DNA of 64,000 nucleotides from contig NZ_JAXRUV010000008.1 of the NCBI RefSeq assembly GCF_034497705.1, positions 96,895 through 160,894 of the forward strand. Reading direction: 5' to 3'. The notes under the pieces are model-generated. The model saw only the letters and a program-made list of their open reading frames with translations. It was not told where the DNA came from and searched no databases. Source of the DNA: Marinococcus luteus_A (GTDB lineage: Bacteria; Bacillota; Bacilli; Bacillales; Marinococcaceae). The position numbers and the translations under genes are program-made. Below are positions 32,519 to 41,635 of the stretch, in pieces; the stretch's first letter is position 1; every line of letters starts with the position of its first letter.

Positions 32519-33537
32519 TCGTCGCTGCCCTGTTCGGAAAGAGGCGGCAGCCCCAGCCTCTGTTCAAGCGTCGGCAGAGAGCCGTGCTCGATAATCCAAT
32601 TCGCCGGCTGGCGGTCAGGATACATGAGCTCGGAAATACTCTGGCCTTCAATCTGGCTGAACCGTTCACCTTCCTCCCACTCCTGCAGGTCTTCAAAATT
32701 CAGCTCTTCCGCCGTAGCGATGACGTTGGAAGGCGCGCTGATCGTCTGATCATTGTTTACCTCCGCATAGTCAAACGTTAGGGACTGCGTAGATGAAGAG
32801 GTATGCTGGTTTTGATTATTGCTCATGGCAATTCGGAAATCTGACTGAATACTTTTTGTCTGCATCGAATCCTTATCGATAGTAATAGTGTAGACGGTGT
32901 TCTCCAGATTTCCGGCAAACAGCATGTCGTCAATTAAGTTGTCAAAATCTTCATTAGTGAAGCTGACCGTGCTTTTAACGAGTTCACGCATTTGATCGGA
33001 ACGGCCGCGCGCCTCGATCACATATTCCGACTCCTGTTCATCTATTTGAAAATCTGTAGCGTAAGCTTCGATCAGCTCCAGCACAGCCGATGGTTCGCCA
33101 ATGGACTGGCTTGAAGCACTCAAATCACCGGTGAATTCATCCGGATACTTAATCCATTCTTCATCTGTAGAATCATAAGTGAAAAAGCCTTCGGCCGTCA
33201 GATAGCGCTCGATTTCCTTCGGCTCCTGTTCGGTCGTCTGCAGCGTGGAAGACTCATGGTAGGCGAACGGATCGGTACCAACTTCCACGTGGGAGTTGAG
33301 TTCATTGGTGACCGGGTCTTCCCGGGCCGGTCCGATGGTCTGGTCCATGTTTATATCAATAGAATAACGATCTAATTCCTGCATATATTCAATGCTTTCA
33401 GAAAGAACCTCATCAGAAGCCGGTTCCTCATCTGAAGCTTGGTTTTCCGTTGGATCTGGTTCATTGTCAATGGATGAACATCCTATCGGAAGGACGAGAC
33501 TTAAAGAAACGAGAAGTACGCCAAAAGACTTCCTCAT
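32515..33537 (-). CDS. Secreted acidic lipoprotein (DUF6612-like)
   Basis: 340 residues. A lipoprotein signal ends LPIGC with the lipidated Cys near residue 20, followed by an acidic linker. The mature part resembles LolA/LppX-fold lipoproteins of Bacilli (DUF6612 type): long beta strands with YSIDINMDQTI, WIKYPDE, and YTITIDKDSMQTKSIQSDF. Probably binds a hydrophobic ligand at the cell surface; function unknown. ATG at 33537 is preferred, with GGAGGT just upstream. Confidence 0.75.
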   Translation of the reverse strand: MRKSFGVLLVSLSLVLPIGCSSIDNEPDPTENQASDEEPASDEVLSESIEYMQELDRYSIDINMDQTIGPAREDPVTNELNSHVEVGTDPFAYHESSTLQTTEQEPKEIERYLTAEGFFTYDSTDEEWIKYPDEFTGDLSASSQSIGEPSAVLELIEAYATDFQIDEQESEYVIEARGRSDQMRELVKSTVSFTNEDFDNLIDDMLFAGNLENTVYTITIDKDSMQTKSIQSDFRIAMSNNQNQHTSSSTQSLTFDYAEVNNDQTISAPSNVIATAEELNFEDLQEWEEGERFSQIEGQSISELMYPDRQPANWIIEHGSLPTLEQRLGLPPLSEQGSDE

Positions 33538-33710
33538 GGAACCTCCGACCTCCATCTAAAATTCATTTTACATATTTCTTAAGAATACCACACTTTTACA
33601 CAAAAAAGAATAAGACCTCGTTCATGGTTGTCTTCCACCGCTTTCCAAAGAGGGGAAGCGGATATGGACTGCGTGGAGGAAAACACCCTCAGTAGCAGGA
33701 GACCATAAGA

Positions 33711-33781
33711 AAGAAACCCGGCGAATGCCGGGCTTCTGGTGTCCGGGACGGCCGCTTAGACAAGGGGAGCGGCGCCCGGAC
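33711..33781 (+). other. Two adjacent strong hairpins in a gene-free region
   Basis: The first (33711-33738) pairs AGAAACCCGGC with GCCGGGCTTCT around GAAT. The second (33741-33781) pairs GTCCGGG with CCCGGAC and GCCGCT with AGCGGC. There is no T-run. The 520-base gap between the lipoprotein gene and the aldehyde dehydrogenase gene holds nothing else I can support. They may be part of a non-coding RNA or a 5' leader of the dehydrogenase gene. Confidence 0.5.
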
Positions 33782-34061
33782 GGACAGAACAGTGTGGGAG
33801 GTTGCTGCTGTCAGAGGTATAAGGGGAAATATGTAGAAGAGTAAGCAGCCGAAGTGCTGCTGCCTGGTACTATCATATGTCCCGGAGCACCGGAATACAA
33901 GGGGAGACGCGCTTTTAGGCTTTATTTTGAAATAGGGGTTCCGGCCCGTGTTCTATCCTAAAATAGGAAGCGTCTGATTTATAAATGAGCAGAATAATAA
34001 TTGAAAATTGCGGGTATAGAACGAACGATGCACATTCCGCATGAAAGGGAGTAATAATGGT

Positions 34062-35489
34062 ATGTTTGGAAAAATATATATTAACGGTGAATGGAAACAG
34101 GCAGACGAAGGAACCATTGATGTTGTGAATCCAGCAAATGGAGAAGTAGTGGGGGAGACGGCTAACGCAGGCGAAGCGGAAACGAAGGAAGCGATTAATG
34201 CCGCCCATGAGGCGTTTGATTCCTGGTCGAAAACGACGGCGTACGAACGGGCAGACATTCTCCGCAAGATTCACACCCTCATGATGGAGCGCCAGGATGA
34301 ACTTGGCGAACTGCTGACAAAGGAAATGGGTAAACCACTTGCGGAGGCAAAAGGCGAAGTAGCTTATGCGGCCTCCTTTATTGAATGGTACGCAGACGAA
34401 GCGAAACGGGTATACGGCGAGACCATTCCATCCGGTTCGGAAAACAAGCGGCTGATGGTGATTCACCAGCCCGTCGGCGTTGTGGGTGCGATTACCCCTT
34501 GGAATTTTCCGCAGGCAATGATCACCCGTAAAGTAGGACCGGCTCTTGCCGCAGGCTGTACGATCGTGCTGAAGCCGGCGAAGAATACGCCGCTGTCCGC
34601 CGTTCGTTTCGTGGAAATATGTGAAGAAGCGGGCGTACCAAAAGGCGTTATTAACCTGGTTACCGGCCAGAGCTCGTCGGCGATTGGCAATGAACTGATG
34701 TCGAACGAAAAAGTCCGGAAGGTTACCTTTACCGGCTCCACCGAAGTCGGAAGCAATTTGATGGAGCAGGGTGCCCAGGATATTAAAAAGCTGTCGCTTG
34801 AACTCGGCGGCCATGCGCCTGCACTCGTCCTTGACGATGCGGACATCGAAAAAGCGGTTAACGGCGTCGTGGCCTCAAAGTTCCGTGCGTCCGGACAGAC
34901 GTGCATCTGCGTCAACCGGGTGTATGCCGATGAAAAAGTATACGAAGAGTTTGTCGAAAAATTTGCGGAAGCATGCAAGGACTTGAAGGTCGGAGACGGT
35001 ATGGACGAAAACGTGAAGGTCGGCCCGCTGATTGATAAAGACGCCTACGACAAAGTTGAACGCCACGTGCAGGATGCCGTCGATAAAGGCGCGAAAGTGG
35101 TAACCGGCGGCAACGGTTATGAAAAGGACGGCGGCTACTACTTTGAACCGACCGTGCTCCGCGACGTCAACCATGACATGATCATCATGCACGAAGAAAC
35201 GTTCGGACCGGTGGCACCGGTACAGAAAATCACCAGTGATGACGAAGGCGTCAAGCTCGCGAACACGACGCCGTTCGGTCTTGCTTCGTACTTCTTTACC
35301 GAAAACATGTCCCGGGGTATGAAAATTGCCGAAGGACTCGAATATGGTATTGTCGGCTGGAACGACGGCGGCCCATCGGCGGCCCAGGCACCGTTTGGCG
35401 GATGGAAGCAGAGCGGTATCGGACGCGAAGGCGGACGTCAGGGCATCATGCCGTTTCTTGAAACCAAGTATATTTCGATGGGATTATAA
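34062..35489 (+). CDS. gabD: Succinate-semialdehyde dehydrogenase family protein
   Basis: 475-residue aldehyde dehydrogenase. N148 (TPWNFP), E247 (LELGG) and catalytic C281 (GQTC) are in place, as is the C-terminal FGPVAPV and GGWKQSGIGREGG. Closest overall to NAD(P)-dependent succinate-semialdehyde dehydrogenases, which link GABA catabolism to succinate; glutarate-semialdehyde activity is possible. No GABA aminotransferase gene is adjacent. The start at 34062 follows AAAGGGAG. Monocistronic. Confidence 0.85.
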   Translation: MFGKIYINGEWKQADEGTIDVVNPANGEVVGETANAGEAETKEAINAAHEAFDSWSKTTAYERADILRKIHTLMMERQDELGELLTKEMGKPLAEAKGEVAYAASFIEWYADEAKRVYGETIPSGSENKRLMVIHQPVGVVGAITPWNFPQAMITRKVGPALAAGCTIVLKPAKNTPLSAVRFVEICEEAGVPKGVINLVTGQSSSAIGNELMSNEKVRKVTFTGSTEVGSNLMEQGAQDIKKLSLELGGHAPALVLDDADIEKAVNGVVASKFRASGQTCICVNRVYADEKVYEEFVEKFAEACKDLKVGDGMDENVKVGPLIDKDAYDKVERHVQDAVDKGAKVVTGGNGYEKDGGYYFEPTVLRDVNHDMIIMHEETFGPVAPVQKITSDDEGVKLANTTPFGLASYFFTENMSRGMKIAEGLEYGIVGWNDGGPSAAQAPFGGWKQSGIGREGGRQGIMPFLETKYISMGL

Positions 35490-35501
35490 TGGAAATGCAG
35501 A

Positions 35502-35532
35502 CTGCGCCGGAACGCTCCGGCGCAGCTTTTTT
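35502..35532 (+). terminator. Terminator of aldehyde dehydrogenase gene
   Basis: CTGCGCCGGA pairs with TCCGGCGCAG around ACGC, then CTTTTTT. Confidence 0.9.
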
Positions 35533-35648
35533 ATTATGAAATTTCTGGTTAAGCCAGCGCTTACAATTAAAAGGGTTTTATCTGTTCCATAAGTCCTGAG
35601 ACCCTTTTGTTACGCCACATTCTTTTCACTTTTTAAAAAAATTTTGTT

Positions 35649-35675
35649 GTTTGAAAAGGATTCTGCAAAAGGAAT
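35649..35675 (+). promoter_or_regulatory. Candidate stress promoter of hpf
   Basis: GTTTGA (35649-35654), 15 bases, AGGAAT (35670-35675) resembles a sigma-B promoter (GTTTAA-N13-15-GGGWAW). In B. subtilis hpf (yvyD) is sigma-B and sigma-H controlled. Moderate match only. Confidence 0.35.
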
Positions 35676-35715
35676 ATAGAAAGTAGACACATAACGATAA
35701 GGAGGGGTTCACTTG

Positions 35716-36312
35716 ATGAACTTTAACATTCGCGGGGAAAACTTAGAGGTGACTCCAGCTCTTCGAGGTTACGTAGAAAAGAAAGTGAGCAAGCTTGAAC
35801 GTTACTTTGATACAACCCCTGTGGCGGACGTCCATGTGAATATGGAAGTTCAAAACAGTGAGAAAATTTTAGAAGTGACCATCCCTATGCCGCAGCTGCT
35901 GCTCCGCGCAGAAGAAACGCATACGGATATGTATGCGGCGATCGACCTTGCGACGGACAAGCTCGAACGGCAGATTCGGAAATATAAAACAAAAGTAAAT
36001 CGCAAGTTCCGCCAGAACGGCAAAACATCGGAAGTATTTAAAACAAATATTGAAGAATTAAATGAGGAAATTGCCAACGGCGGGGTAAAAGAAGCTCCGT
36101 TAACGGATGAAGTGACAGAGGAGGACGACGGCCTTGAAATCGTCCGGACCAAACGGTTTAATTTAAAGCCGATGGATACGGAAGAAGCAATCCTTCAGAT
36201 GGACATGCTCGGCCACAACTTTTTCGTCTTTGCCAACTCTGTCAGCGGTGACACCTCAGTTGTATACAGGCGTCGCGACGGTCGCTACGGCCTGATTGAG
36301 CCGGAAGAATAA
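35716..36312 (+). CDS. hpf: Long-form ribosome hibernation promoting factor
   Basis: 198 residues. The N-terminal domain (1-100) has the HPF/YfiA fold (FNIRGENLEVTPALRGYVEKK); the C-terminal domain (about 135-195) has the conserved VRTKRFNLKPMDTEEAILQM and FFVFANSVSGDTSVVYRRRDG, which dimerises ribosomes into 100S particles. The long form is standard in Bacilli. ATG at 35716 is chosen, 8 bases after GGAGGGG. It is in its usual place before secA. Confidence 0.94.
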   Translation: MNFNIRGENLEVTPALRGYVEKKVSKLERYFDTTPVADVHVNMEVQNSEKILEVTIPMPQLLLRAEETHTDMYAAIDLATDKLERQIRKYKTKVNRKFRQNGKTSEVFKTNIEELNEEIANGGVKEAPLTDEVTEEDDGLEIVRTKRFNLKPMDTEEAILQMDMLGHNFFVFANSVSGDTSVVYRRRDGRYGLIEPEE

Positions 36313-36323
36313 TTATATGAATC

Positions 36324-36361
36324 AACAAGCCCTGCGTGGGTAATGCGCAGGGCTTGTTTTA
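36324..36361 (+). terminator. Terminator of hpf
   Basis: CAAGCCCTGCG pairs with CGCAGGGCTTG around a 9-base loop, then TTTTAG. Confidence 0.85.
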
Positions 36362-36386
36362 GTTTCACCGGGAGCACGGGTACTCG

Positions 36387-36415
36387 TTGTAACAATAGCG
36401 GAATACTGTTAAAAT
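36387..36415 (+). promoter_or_regulatory. Candidate sigma-A promoter of secA
   Basis: TTGTAA (36387-36392), 17-base spacer, TAAAAT (36410-36415). It leaves a leader of about 145 bases, in which I see no clear element. Confidence 0.55.
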
Positions 36416-36565
36416 ATACGGTGATGCTTAGAAATACAACGATTCATTTATATATGTAACACGACAGATAAATTAGGATTCGAGCCCTTACTAACAATTA
36501 AAACAACTATGCGCGTCAATCGTATTTCGGCTAGATGGTACGAAAGAGAGGACGATGATTAAACC

Positions 36566-39058
36566 ATGAGAGGTTTATTGAAGAAAGTCATTGGAGACAC
36601 AAACCAAAAATATGTAAAAAAACTGGAGAAAAAAGCAGAAAAAATAGAGGCTTTTTACGAAGACATCCAGGTTTTGAGTGATGAGGATCTTGCCCGGAAG
36701 ACAGAAGAGTTTAAAGAACGCTATCAGCAGGGTGAAAAGCTTGAACAACTGCTTCCGGAAGCCTATGCAGTTGTCGCGGAAGCGTCGACACGTGTACTCG
36801 GAATGACCCCCTTCCGCGTACAGCTGATGGGCGCCATTGTATTAAACGACGGCGACATTGCAGAAATGAAAACCGGGGAAGGGAAAACCCTGGTCGCAAC
36901 CATGCCGGTCTATTTAAACGCCATTACCGGCAAAGGCGTGCACGTTGTTACCGTCAATGACTACTTGGCCAAGCGTGACAGCGAAACGTTAGGAGAGCTC
37001 TACCAGTTTCTCGGATTGACCGTCGGTCTGAATTTAAAAGATATGAGCAAAGAAGCGAAGCGGGAAGCTTATCTGGCTGACATTACGTACGGGACCAATA
37101 ATGAGTTTGGCTTTGACTACCTGCGGGATAATATGGTTCTGTACAAAGAACAAATGGTGCAGCGGCCGCTGCATTTTGCCCTCGTTGACGAGGTCGACTC
37201 AATTTTGATCGATGAAGCGAGAACGCCGCTGATCATTTCCGGCTCGGTGGAGCAGTCGACCAAGCTTTACGCAGCGGCTAACGTATTTGTGAGCCGGCTG
37301 AAGGAAGAGCGGGACTACACGATCGATGAAAAAACCAAAACGGTGCTTTTGACTGATGAAGGTGTTACCCGGGCGGAAAAAGCGTTTCAAATAGAGAATT
37401 TGTACGATCAGCAGCACGTGCAGCTGCTGCACCACATCAACCAGGGATTAAAAGCCCATGTGACGATGCACCGCGATGAGGACTATGTGGTGCAGGACGG
37501 CAAAGTGGTCATCGTGGACCAGTTTACCGGACGTTTGATGGCGGGGCGCCGGTACAGTGAAGGCCTCCATCAGGCCATTGAAGCGAAGGAAGGCATGCGG
37601 GTGCAGAAGGAAAGCATGACACTCGCTTCGATTACGTTCCAGAACTACTTCCGGATGTACCAGAAGCTTGGCGGTATGACCGGTACAGCGAAAACGGAAG
37701 AAGAAGAATTCCGCAACATTTACGGCACAGACGTTATTTCGATTCCGACGAACAAGCCAGTGGTGCGTGAAGACAAATCAGATTTGATCTTTAAGACCCG
37801 TGAAGCGAAATTCCGTGCGGCTGCCGAAAAGATTGCTGAATTGTATGAAACCGGACAGCCTGTGCTTGTCGGCACGGTTAACGTTGATACGTCCGAGCTG
37901 ATCTCCCGGTACTTGAAAAAGAAAAACGTTCCTCACAACATCCTGAACGCAAAAAACCACGAAAACGAAGCGAAAATCATTGAAAATGCCGGTCAGCGCG
38001 GGGCTGTCACTATTGCGACCAACATGGCCGGCCGCGGGACCGACATCAAGCTTGGAGACGATGTTCCGGATCTCGGCGGACTATTTGTGATCGGTACCGA
38101 ACGGCATGAAAGCCGCCGTATCGACAATCAACTCCGCGGCCGTGCCGGACGTCAGGGGGATCCGGGCGCTTCTCAGTTTTACCTATCGATGGAAGACGAG
38201 CTGATGCGCCGGTTCGGCTCTGATAATATGAGCAGCATGATGGAGCGCCTCGGGATGAGTGAAGACCAGCCGATCGAAAGCAAGCTGGTTACCCGCGCAG
38301 TGGAGCAGTCACAAAAGCGGGTGGAAGGTGCCAACTATGACTCCCGGAAGCAGATCCTGCAGTACGACGATGTGATGCGTGAGCAGCGTGATATCATTTA
38401 CGCCCAGCGGATGGAAGTGCTCGAATCGGACAATTTGCGTGATATCGTTCTCCGTATGCTGGATTCCACAGTGAAAAATATTGTTGCAGCCTATACACCG
38501 GTGGAACAGGTGCCGGAGGACTGGGACCTGGAGGGCATGCTTCATTACCTGAACACGACGGTGCTGAATGAAGGCGATTTGACAGAGCAGGATGTTAAAG
38601 GTCTTGAACAGGAAGAAGTTATCGAAAAGGTATGGGAAACAGCAAAAGGCAACTACGAAGCAAAAGAGCAGGAATTTGACGAAGAGTCCATGCGTGAATT
38701 CGAAAAAGTGCTGCTCCTTCGGTCGGTGGACCGGAAGTGGATGAACCATATCGATCAGATGGACCAGCTCCGCCAGGGTATTCACCTGCGGGCTTACGGC
38801 CAGAACGATCCGCTTCGGGAATACAAATTCGAAGGCTTTAACATGTTTGAAGACATGATTGCCTCCATTGAAGAAGAAGTAGCTACGTACGTAATTAAAT
38901 CGGAAGTGAACGAAGAGAACCTGCAGCGCCAGGAAGTCGCTAAAGGAAAAGCAGTGCGCCAGGACGAACAGGAAGCAGAAGAAGAGCAACCGAAAAACAA
39001 AAAGAAACCAGCGCCTGCAAACGGCAACCGGAAAATGCCGGTGCCGAACAAACGGTAA
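36566..39058 (+). CDS. secA: Preprotein translocase ATPase SecA, without zinc-binding tail
   Basis: 830 residues. Walker A is MKTGEGKT (101-108), and the DEVD-type box VDEVDSILIDEAR, preprotein-crosslinking domain and the GRAGRQGDPG motif VI are intact. It drives secretion through SecYEG. The C-terminus ends in a lysine/glutamate linker and VPNKR: the usual SEC-C motif (CPCGSGKKYKNCCG in B. subtilis) is absent, and no remnant follows in any frame before the terminator. Fully functional SecA without this tail is known in some bacteria. GAAAGAGAGGACG lies upstream of ATG. Confidence 0.95.
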   Translation: MRGLLKKVIGDTNQKYVKKLEKKAEKIEAFYEDIQVLSDEDLARKTEEFKERYQQGEKLEQLLPEAYAVVAEASTRVLGMTPFRVQLMGAIVLNDGDIAEMKTGEGKTLVATMPVYLNAITGKGVHVVTVNDYLAKRDSETLGELYQFLGLTVGLNLKDMSKEAKREAYLADITYGTNNEFGFDYLRDNMVLYKEQMVQRPLHFALVDEVDSILIDEARTPLIISGSVEQSTKLYAAANVFVSRLKEERDYTIDEKTKTVLLTDEGVTRAEKAFQIENLYDQQHVQLLHHINQGLKAHVTMHRDEDYVVQDGKVVIVDQFTGRLMAGRRYSEGLHQAIEAKEGMRVQKESMTLASITFQNYFRMYQKLGGMTGTAKTEEEEFRNIYGTDVISIPTNKPVVREDKSDLIFKTREAKFRAAAEKIAELYETGQPVLVGTVNVDTSELISRYLKKKNVPHNILNAKNHENEAKIIENAGQRGAVTIATNMAGRGTDIKLGDDVPDLGGLFVIGTERHESRRIDNQLRGRAGRQGDPGASQFYLSMEDELMRRFGSDNMSSMMERLGMSEDQPIESKLVTRAVEQSQKRVEGANYDSRKQILQYDDVMREQRDIIYAQRMEVLESDNLRDIVLRMLDSTVKNIVAAYTPVEQVPEDWDLEGMLHYLNTTVLNEGDLTEQDVKGLEQEEVIEKVWETAKGNYEAKEQEFDEESMREFEKVLLLRSVDRKWMNHIDQMDQLRQGIHLRAYGQNDPLREYKFEGFNMFEDMIASIEEEVATYVIKSEVNEENLQRQEVAKGKAVRQDEQEAEEEQPKNKKKPAPANGNRKMPVPNKR

Positions 39059-39083
39059 TAAGAAACGAAAAACGGTAGGGACC

Positions 39084-39112
39084 AGCCCCGAAGTCTTGGC
39101 TTCGGGCTTTTT
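39084..39112 (+). terminator. Terminator between secA and prfB
   Basis: AGCCCCGAAG pairs with CTTCGGGCT around TCTTGG, then TTTTT. Confidence 0.8.
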
Positions 39113-39147
39113 CCTTGCCACCTACATTCAGAAAGGGGATTTCTTAC

Positions 39148-40252
39148 ATGGATATGGCAGAAATTCGAAACGAACTTGAAAATATGGCTAAGCGATTAGC
39201 GGACTTTAGGGGGTCTCTTTGACTTCGATGCCAAGCGGGAGCGCATAAGCGAACTCGAAGAAAAGATGACTCATCCCGGCTTCTGGGATGACCAGGACGC
39301 CTCCAAAAAAGTTATTGATGAAAATAATGCGTTAAAGGATATTACCGAAGGCTATCGCGAACTCGAAGAAAAGCACGAAAATCTCGAAGTTTCCTATGAG
39401 CTTGTAAAAGAAGAAGATGATGAAGATTTAAAAGAAGAGCTCGAATCAGGTACAAAGCAGTTGAAAAAAGACATTAACGATTTTGAACTGCAGATGCTCC
39501 TAAGCGAGCCGTACGATAAAAACAACGCCATTCTGGAGCTGCATCCCGGTGCCGGCGGTACCGAATCCCAGGACTGGGCGTCCATGCTGCTCCGCATGTA
39601 TACACGCTGGGCAGAAAAGAAAAACTATACGGTGGAAACCCTGGATTACCTTCCCGGGGACGAAGCCGGACTGAAAAGCGTCACTATGATGATTAAGGGG
39701 TACAATGCCTACGGCTTCCTGAAAGCAGAAAAGGGCGTGCACCGGCTCGTGCGGATCTCCCCGTTTGACTCCTCTGGGCGCCGGCACACCTCATTTGTTT
39801 CCTGCGAAGTCATGCCGGAAATGGAAGACTCCGTAGAAGTGGAAGTGCGGACAGAGGATTTGAGAGTCGATACGTACCGTGCGAGCGGTGCCGGCGGTCA
39901 GCACGTAAACACGACGGACTCCGCCGTTCGGATTACCCACCTGCCGACAAACATCATCGTCACCTGCCAAAACGAGCGGTCCCAGCTGAAAAACCGGGAT
40001 CAGGCGATGAAAATGCTGCGCGCGAAGCTGTATCAGCGCCAGATTGAAGAACGCCAGCAGGAAATGGATGAAATCCGCGGAGAGCAGAAAGAAATTGGCT
40101 GGGGAAGCCAGATTCGTTCTTATGTGTTCCATCCGTACAACATGGTAAAAGACCACCGGACGAATGTGGAGATGGGAAACACGCAGTCAGTGATGGACGG
40201 CAATCTTGACCCGTTCATCGATGAATACCTGCGTGCAAGTATGAAAGTATAA
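39148..40252 (+). CDS. prfB: Peptide chain release factor 2 (programmed +1 frameshift)
   Basis: 367 residues after frameshifting. Reading starts at ATG 39148 (AAAGGGG upstream), reaches the in-frame TGA at 39220-39222, shifts +1 and continues from GAC at 39221 to the stop at 40252. Visible RF2 features: the GGQ loop in RASGAGGQHVNTTDSAVR (catalytic peptidyl-tRNA hydrolysis) and the SPF-type anticodon tripeptide region (RISPFDSSGRRHTSF), which reads UGA and UAA. The frameshift senses RF2 level, since RF2 itself reads UGA. Standard position after secA. Confidence 0.95.
39208..39223 (+). promoter_or_regulatory. prfB frameshift site
   Basis: AGGGGG-TCT-CTT-TGA-C: an internal Shine-Dalgarno-like AGGGGG (39208-39213) three bases before the slippery CTT, in-frame TGA and following C, as in the classical RF2 site. 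Confidence 0.95.
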
Positions 40253-40269
40253 CAAAGGGCAAAATCAGC

Positions 40270-40295
40270 AGCCTGCGTTCGCGCAGGCTCTTTTT
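40270..40295 (+). terminator. Terminator of prfB
   Basis: AGCCTGCG pairs with CGCAGGCT around TTCG, then CTTTTT. Confidence 0.85.
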
Positions 40296-40321
40296 ACGTC
40301 AAACCAAAAGGAGGAAGTGTA

Positions 40322-41200
40322 ATGGTAAACCGAAGAAGAAAACCAATGTCAAAAACAGCGTTGAAATGGGTCAACGGGTTTCAGATTTTTGCCGGAACGG
40401 CTGTTGTGGCTGTTTCCTATAACGCTTTTTTACTGCCGAACTCGATCGCATCCGGAGGGGTAAGTGGTTTTGCGACCCTGCTGGAGGCTTCACTGAACGT
40501 AGAACCGGCTGTAACGATAGGGATCACCAACGTTCTCCTTTTCATTCTCGGTCTCCTTCTTCTTGGTGGACTCCAGTACGGAGCAAAAACAATAATTGGG
40601 ACGCTGTTTTTACCGTTTATTGTTTATTTCACGAGGAACTGGGACATCGGCATCGATGACCCGCTGCTTGGCGCGTTGTTTGGCGGAATCGGAGTGGGCT
40701 TTGGTCTAGGATTGGTGTTTCGCGCCAGCGCTTCAACTGGAGGCACGGATCTTTTAGCTCAAATTATTCATAAATACGCCGGGGGTACGCTCGGTTCCTC
40801 AGTCTTTATTATGGACGGACTGATCGTTACGGGCTCGGCGTTCATCTTTGGCCTGGAGTTTGCACTGTATGCCCTTATTTCGTTGTTTGTTACCGGAAGA
40901 ACTATTGATGTCGTGCAGACCGGTCTGGGCTACGCCAAGGTGGCTTTTGTGATTACAAAGCACGAAGAAACGGTGCGCAAATCTATTTTAAAAGAAGTGG
41001 ACCGCGGAGTAACTAAACTTGAAGGACGCGGAGGCTTTACTAATGATGCACGCCCGGTGCTGATGTGCGTCGTCAACCGTGGTGAGGTTACCCGGCTGAA
41101 GCGCGTGATCCAGCTGCAGGATCCCGAAGCCTTTGTAGTTGTGAGCAACGCTTCAGAAGTGCTTGGCCAGGGATTTGAGAATCAAGGGAACTCTGTGTAA
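40322..41200 (+). CDS. YitT-family membrane protein
   Basis: 292 residues. Five or six membrane helices (about 20-175) with ASTGGTDLLAQIIH, then a C-terminal cytoplasmic DUF2179 domain (TKLEGRGGFTNDARPVLMCVVNRGEVTRLKRVI). Function of the family is unknown; transport has been suggested. AAGGAGGAAG precedes ATG. In B. subtilis a similar gene (yvjA) lies in this region. The stop codon is directly followed by repeat cluster R3. Confidence 0.85.
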   Translation: MVNRRRKPMSKTALKWVNGFQIFAGTAVVAVSYNAFLLPNSIASGGVSGFATLLEASLNVEPAVTIGITNVLLFILGLLLLGGLQYGAKTIIGTLFLPFIVYFTRNWDIGIDDPLLGALFGGIGVGFGLGLVFRASASTGGTDLLAQIIHKYAGGTLGSSVFIMDGLIVTGSAFIFGLEFALYALISLFVTGRTIDVVQTGLGYAKVAFVITKHEETVRKSILKEVDRGVTKLEGRGGFTNDARPVLMCVVNRGEVTRLKRVIQLQDPEAFVVVSNASEVLGQGFENQGNSV

Positions 41201-41560
41201 AAAAGCGGAAGCGCCAACATTGTGTTTCAGAACCATAGAAGTTCATGCTACACTAAAGAAAAGCGGAGCCACCCTTGTTGGAAGGAAGTTCGATGAAAGA
41301 CGTCACTGTCGTGACACCATCGAACTGACCCGCTTCGCAGGCCCCAGACGGCTGGCGAAAACCTGGCTGGAAGCGTCGCGAGACGGTGAAGCCAGGGTGC
41401 AGCCAATGGACTGGACGGCTGGGTGGCGGAGCTGGACAGTGAGAAAAGCGGAGCCACCCTTGCTGGAAGGAAGTTCGATGAAAAAGTTACTTTCGTGAAA
41501 CCATCGAACTCACCTGCTTCACAGACCCAGGGATGGCTCGCCGTTTTCGATTCGGAGGAA
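41201..41560 (+). repeat. Structured modular repeat cluster R3
   Basis: Begins immediately after the stop codon of the YitT-type gene. Unit a (41201-41257) opens AAAAAGCGGAAGCGCC but is truncated. Unit b (41258-41439) is complete: closing stem GCCACCC (41268-41274) with GGGTGGC (41421-41427), an arm GTTCGATG/CATCGAAC (about 41290-41325), and hairpin CCTGGCT/AGCCAGG (41362-41396) enclosing CGTC-GCGA-GACG. Unit c (41443-41560) opens like b, with the GTTCGATG arm, then switches to sequence of the GAGCGTT-type unit (GGGATGGCTCGCCGTTTTCG) and stops. Confidence 0.8.
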
Positions 41561-41635
41561 CAGCTCGTGCAGCTGATTCCTCTTTCGTATAGTCTGTGGT
41601 TTGGTTATGACTTTAATAAAGCTGGAGTGAAATAG

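Noticed and set aside
33667..33711. 14-codon frame starting MDCVEEN
   Set aside because: Too short, modest ribosome site, no conservation that can be checked here.
41163..41635. Frames in repeat cluster R3
   Set aside because: Same reason as for R1; they begin inside the YitT-type gene or in the repeat.
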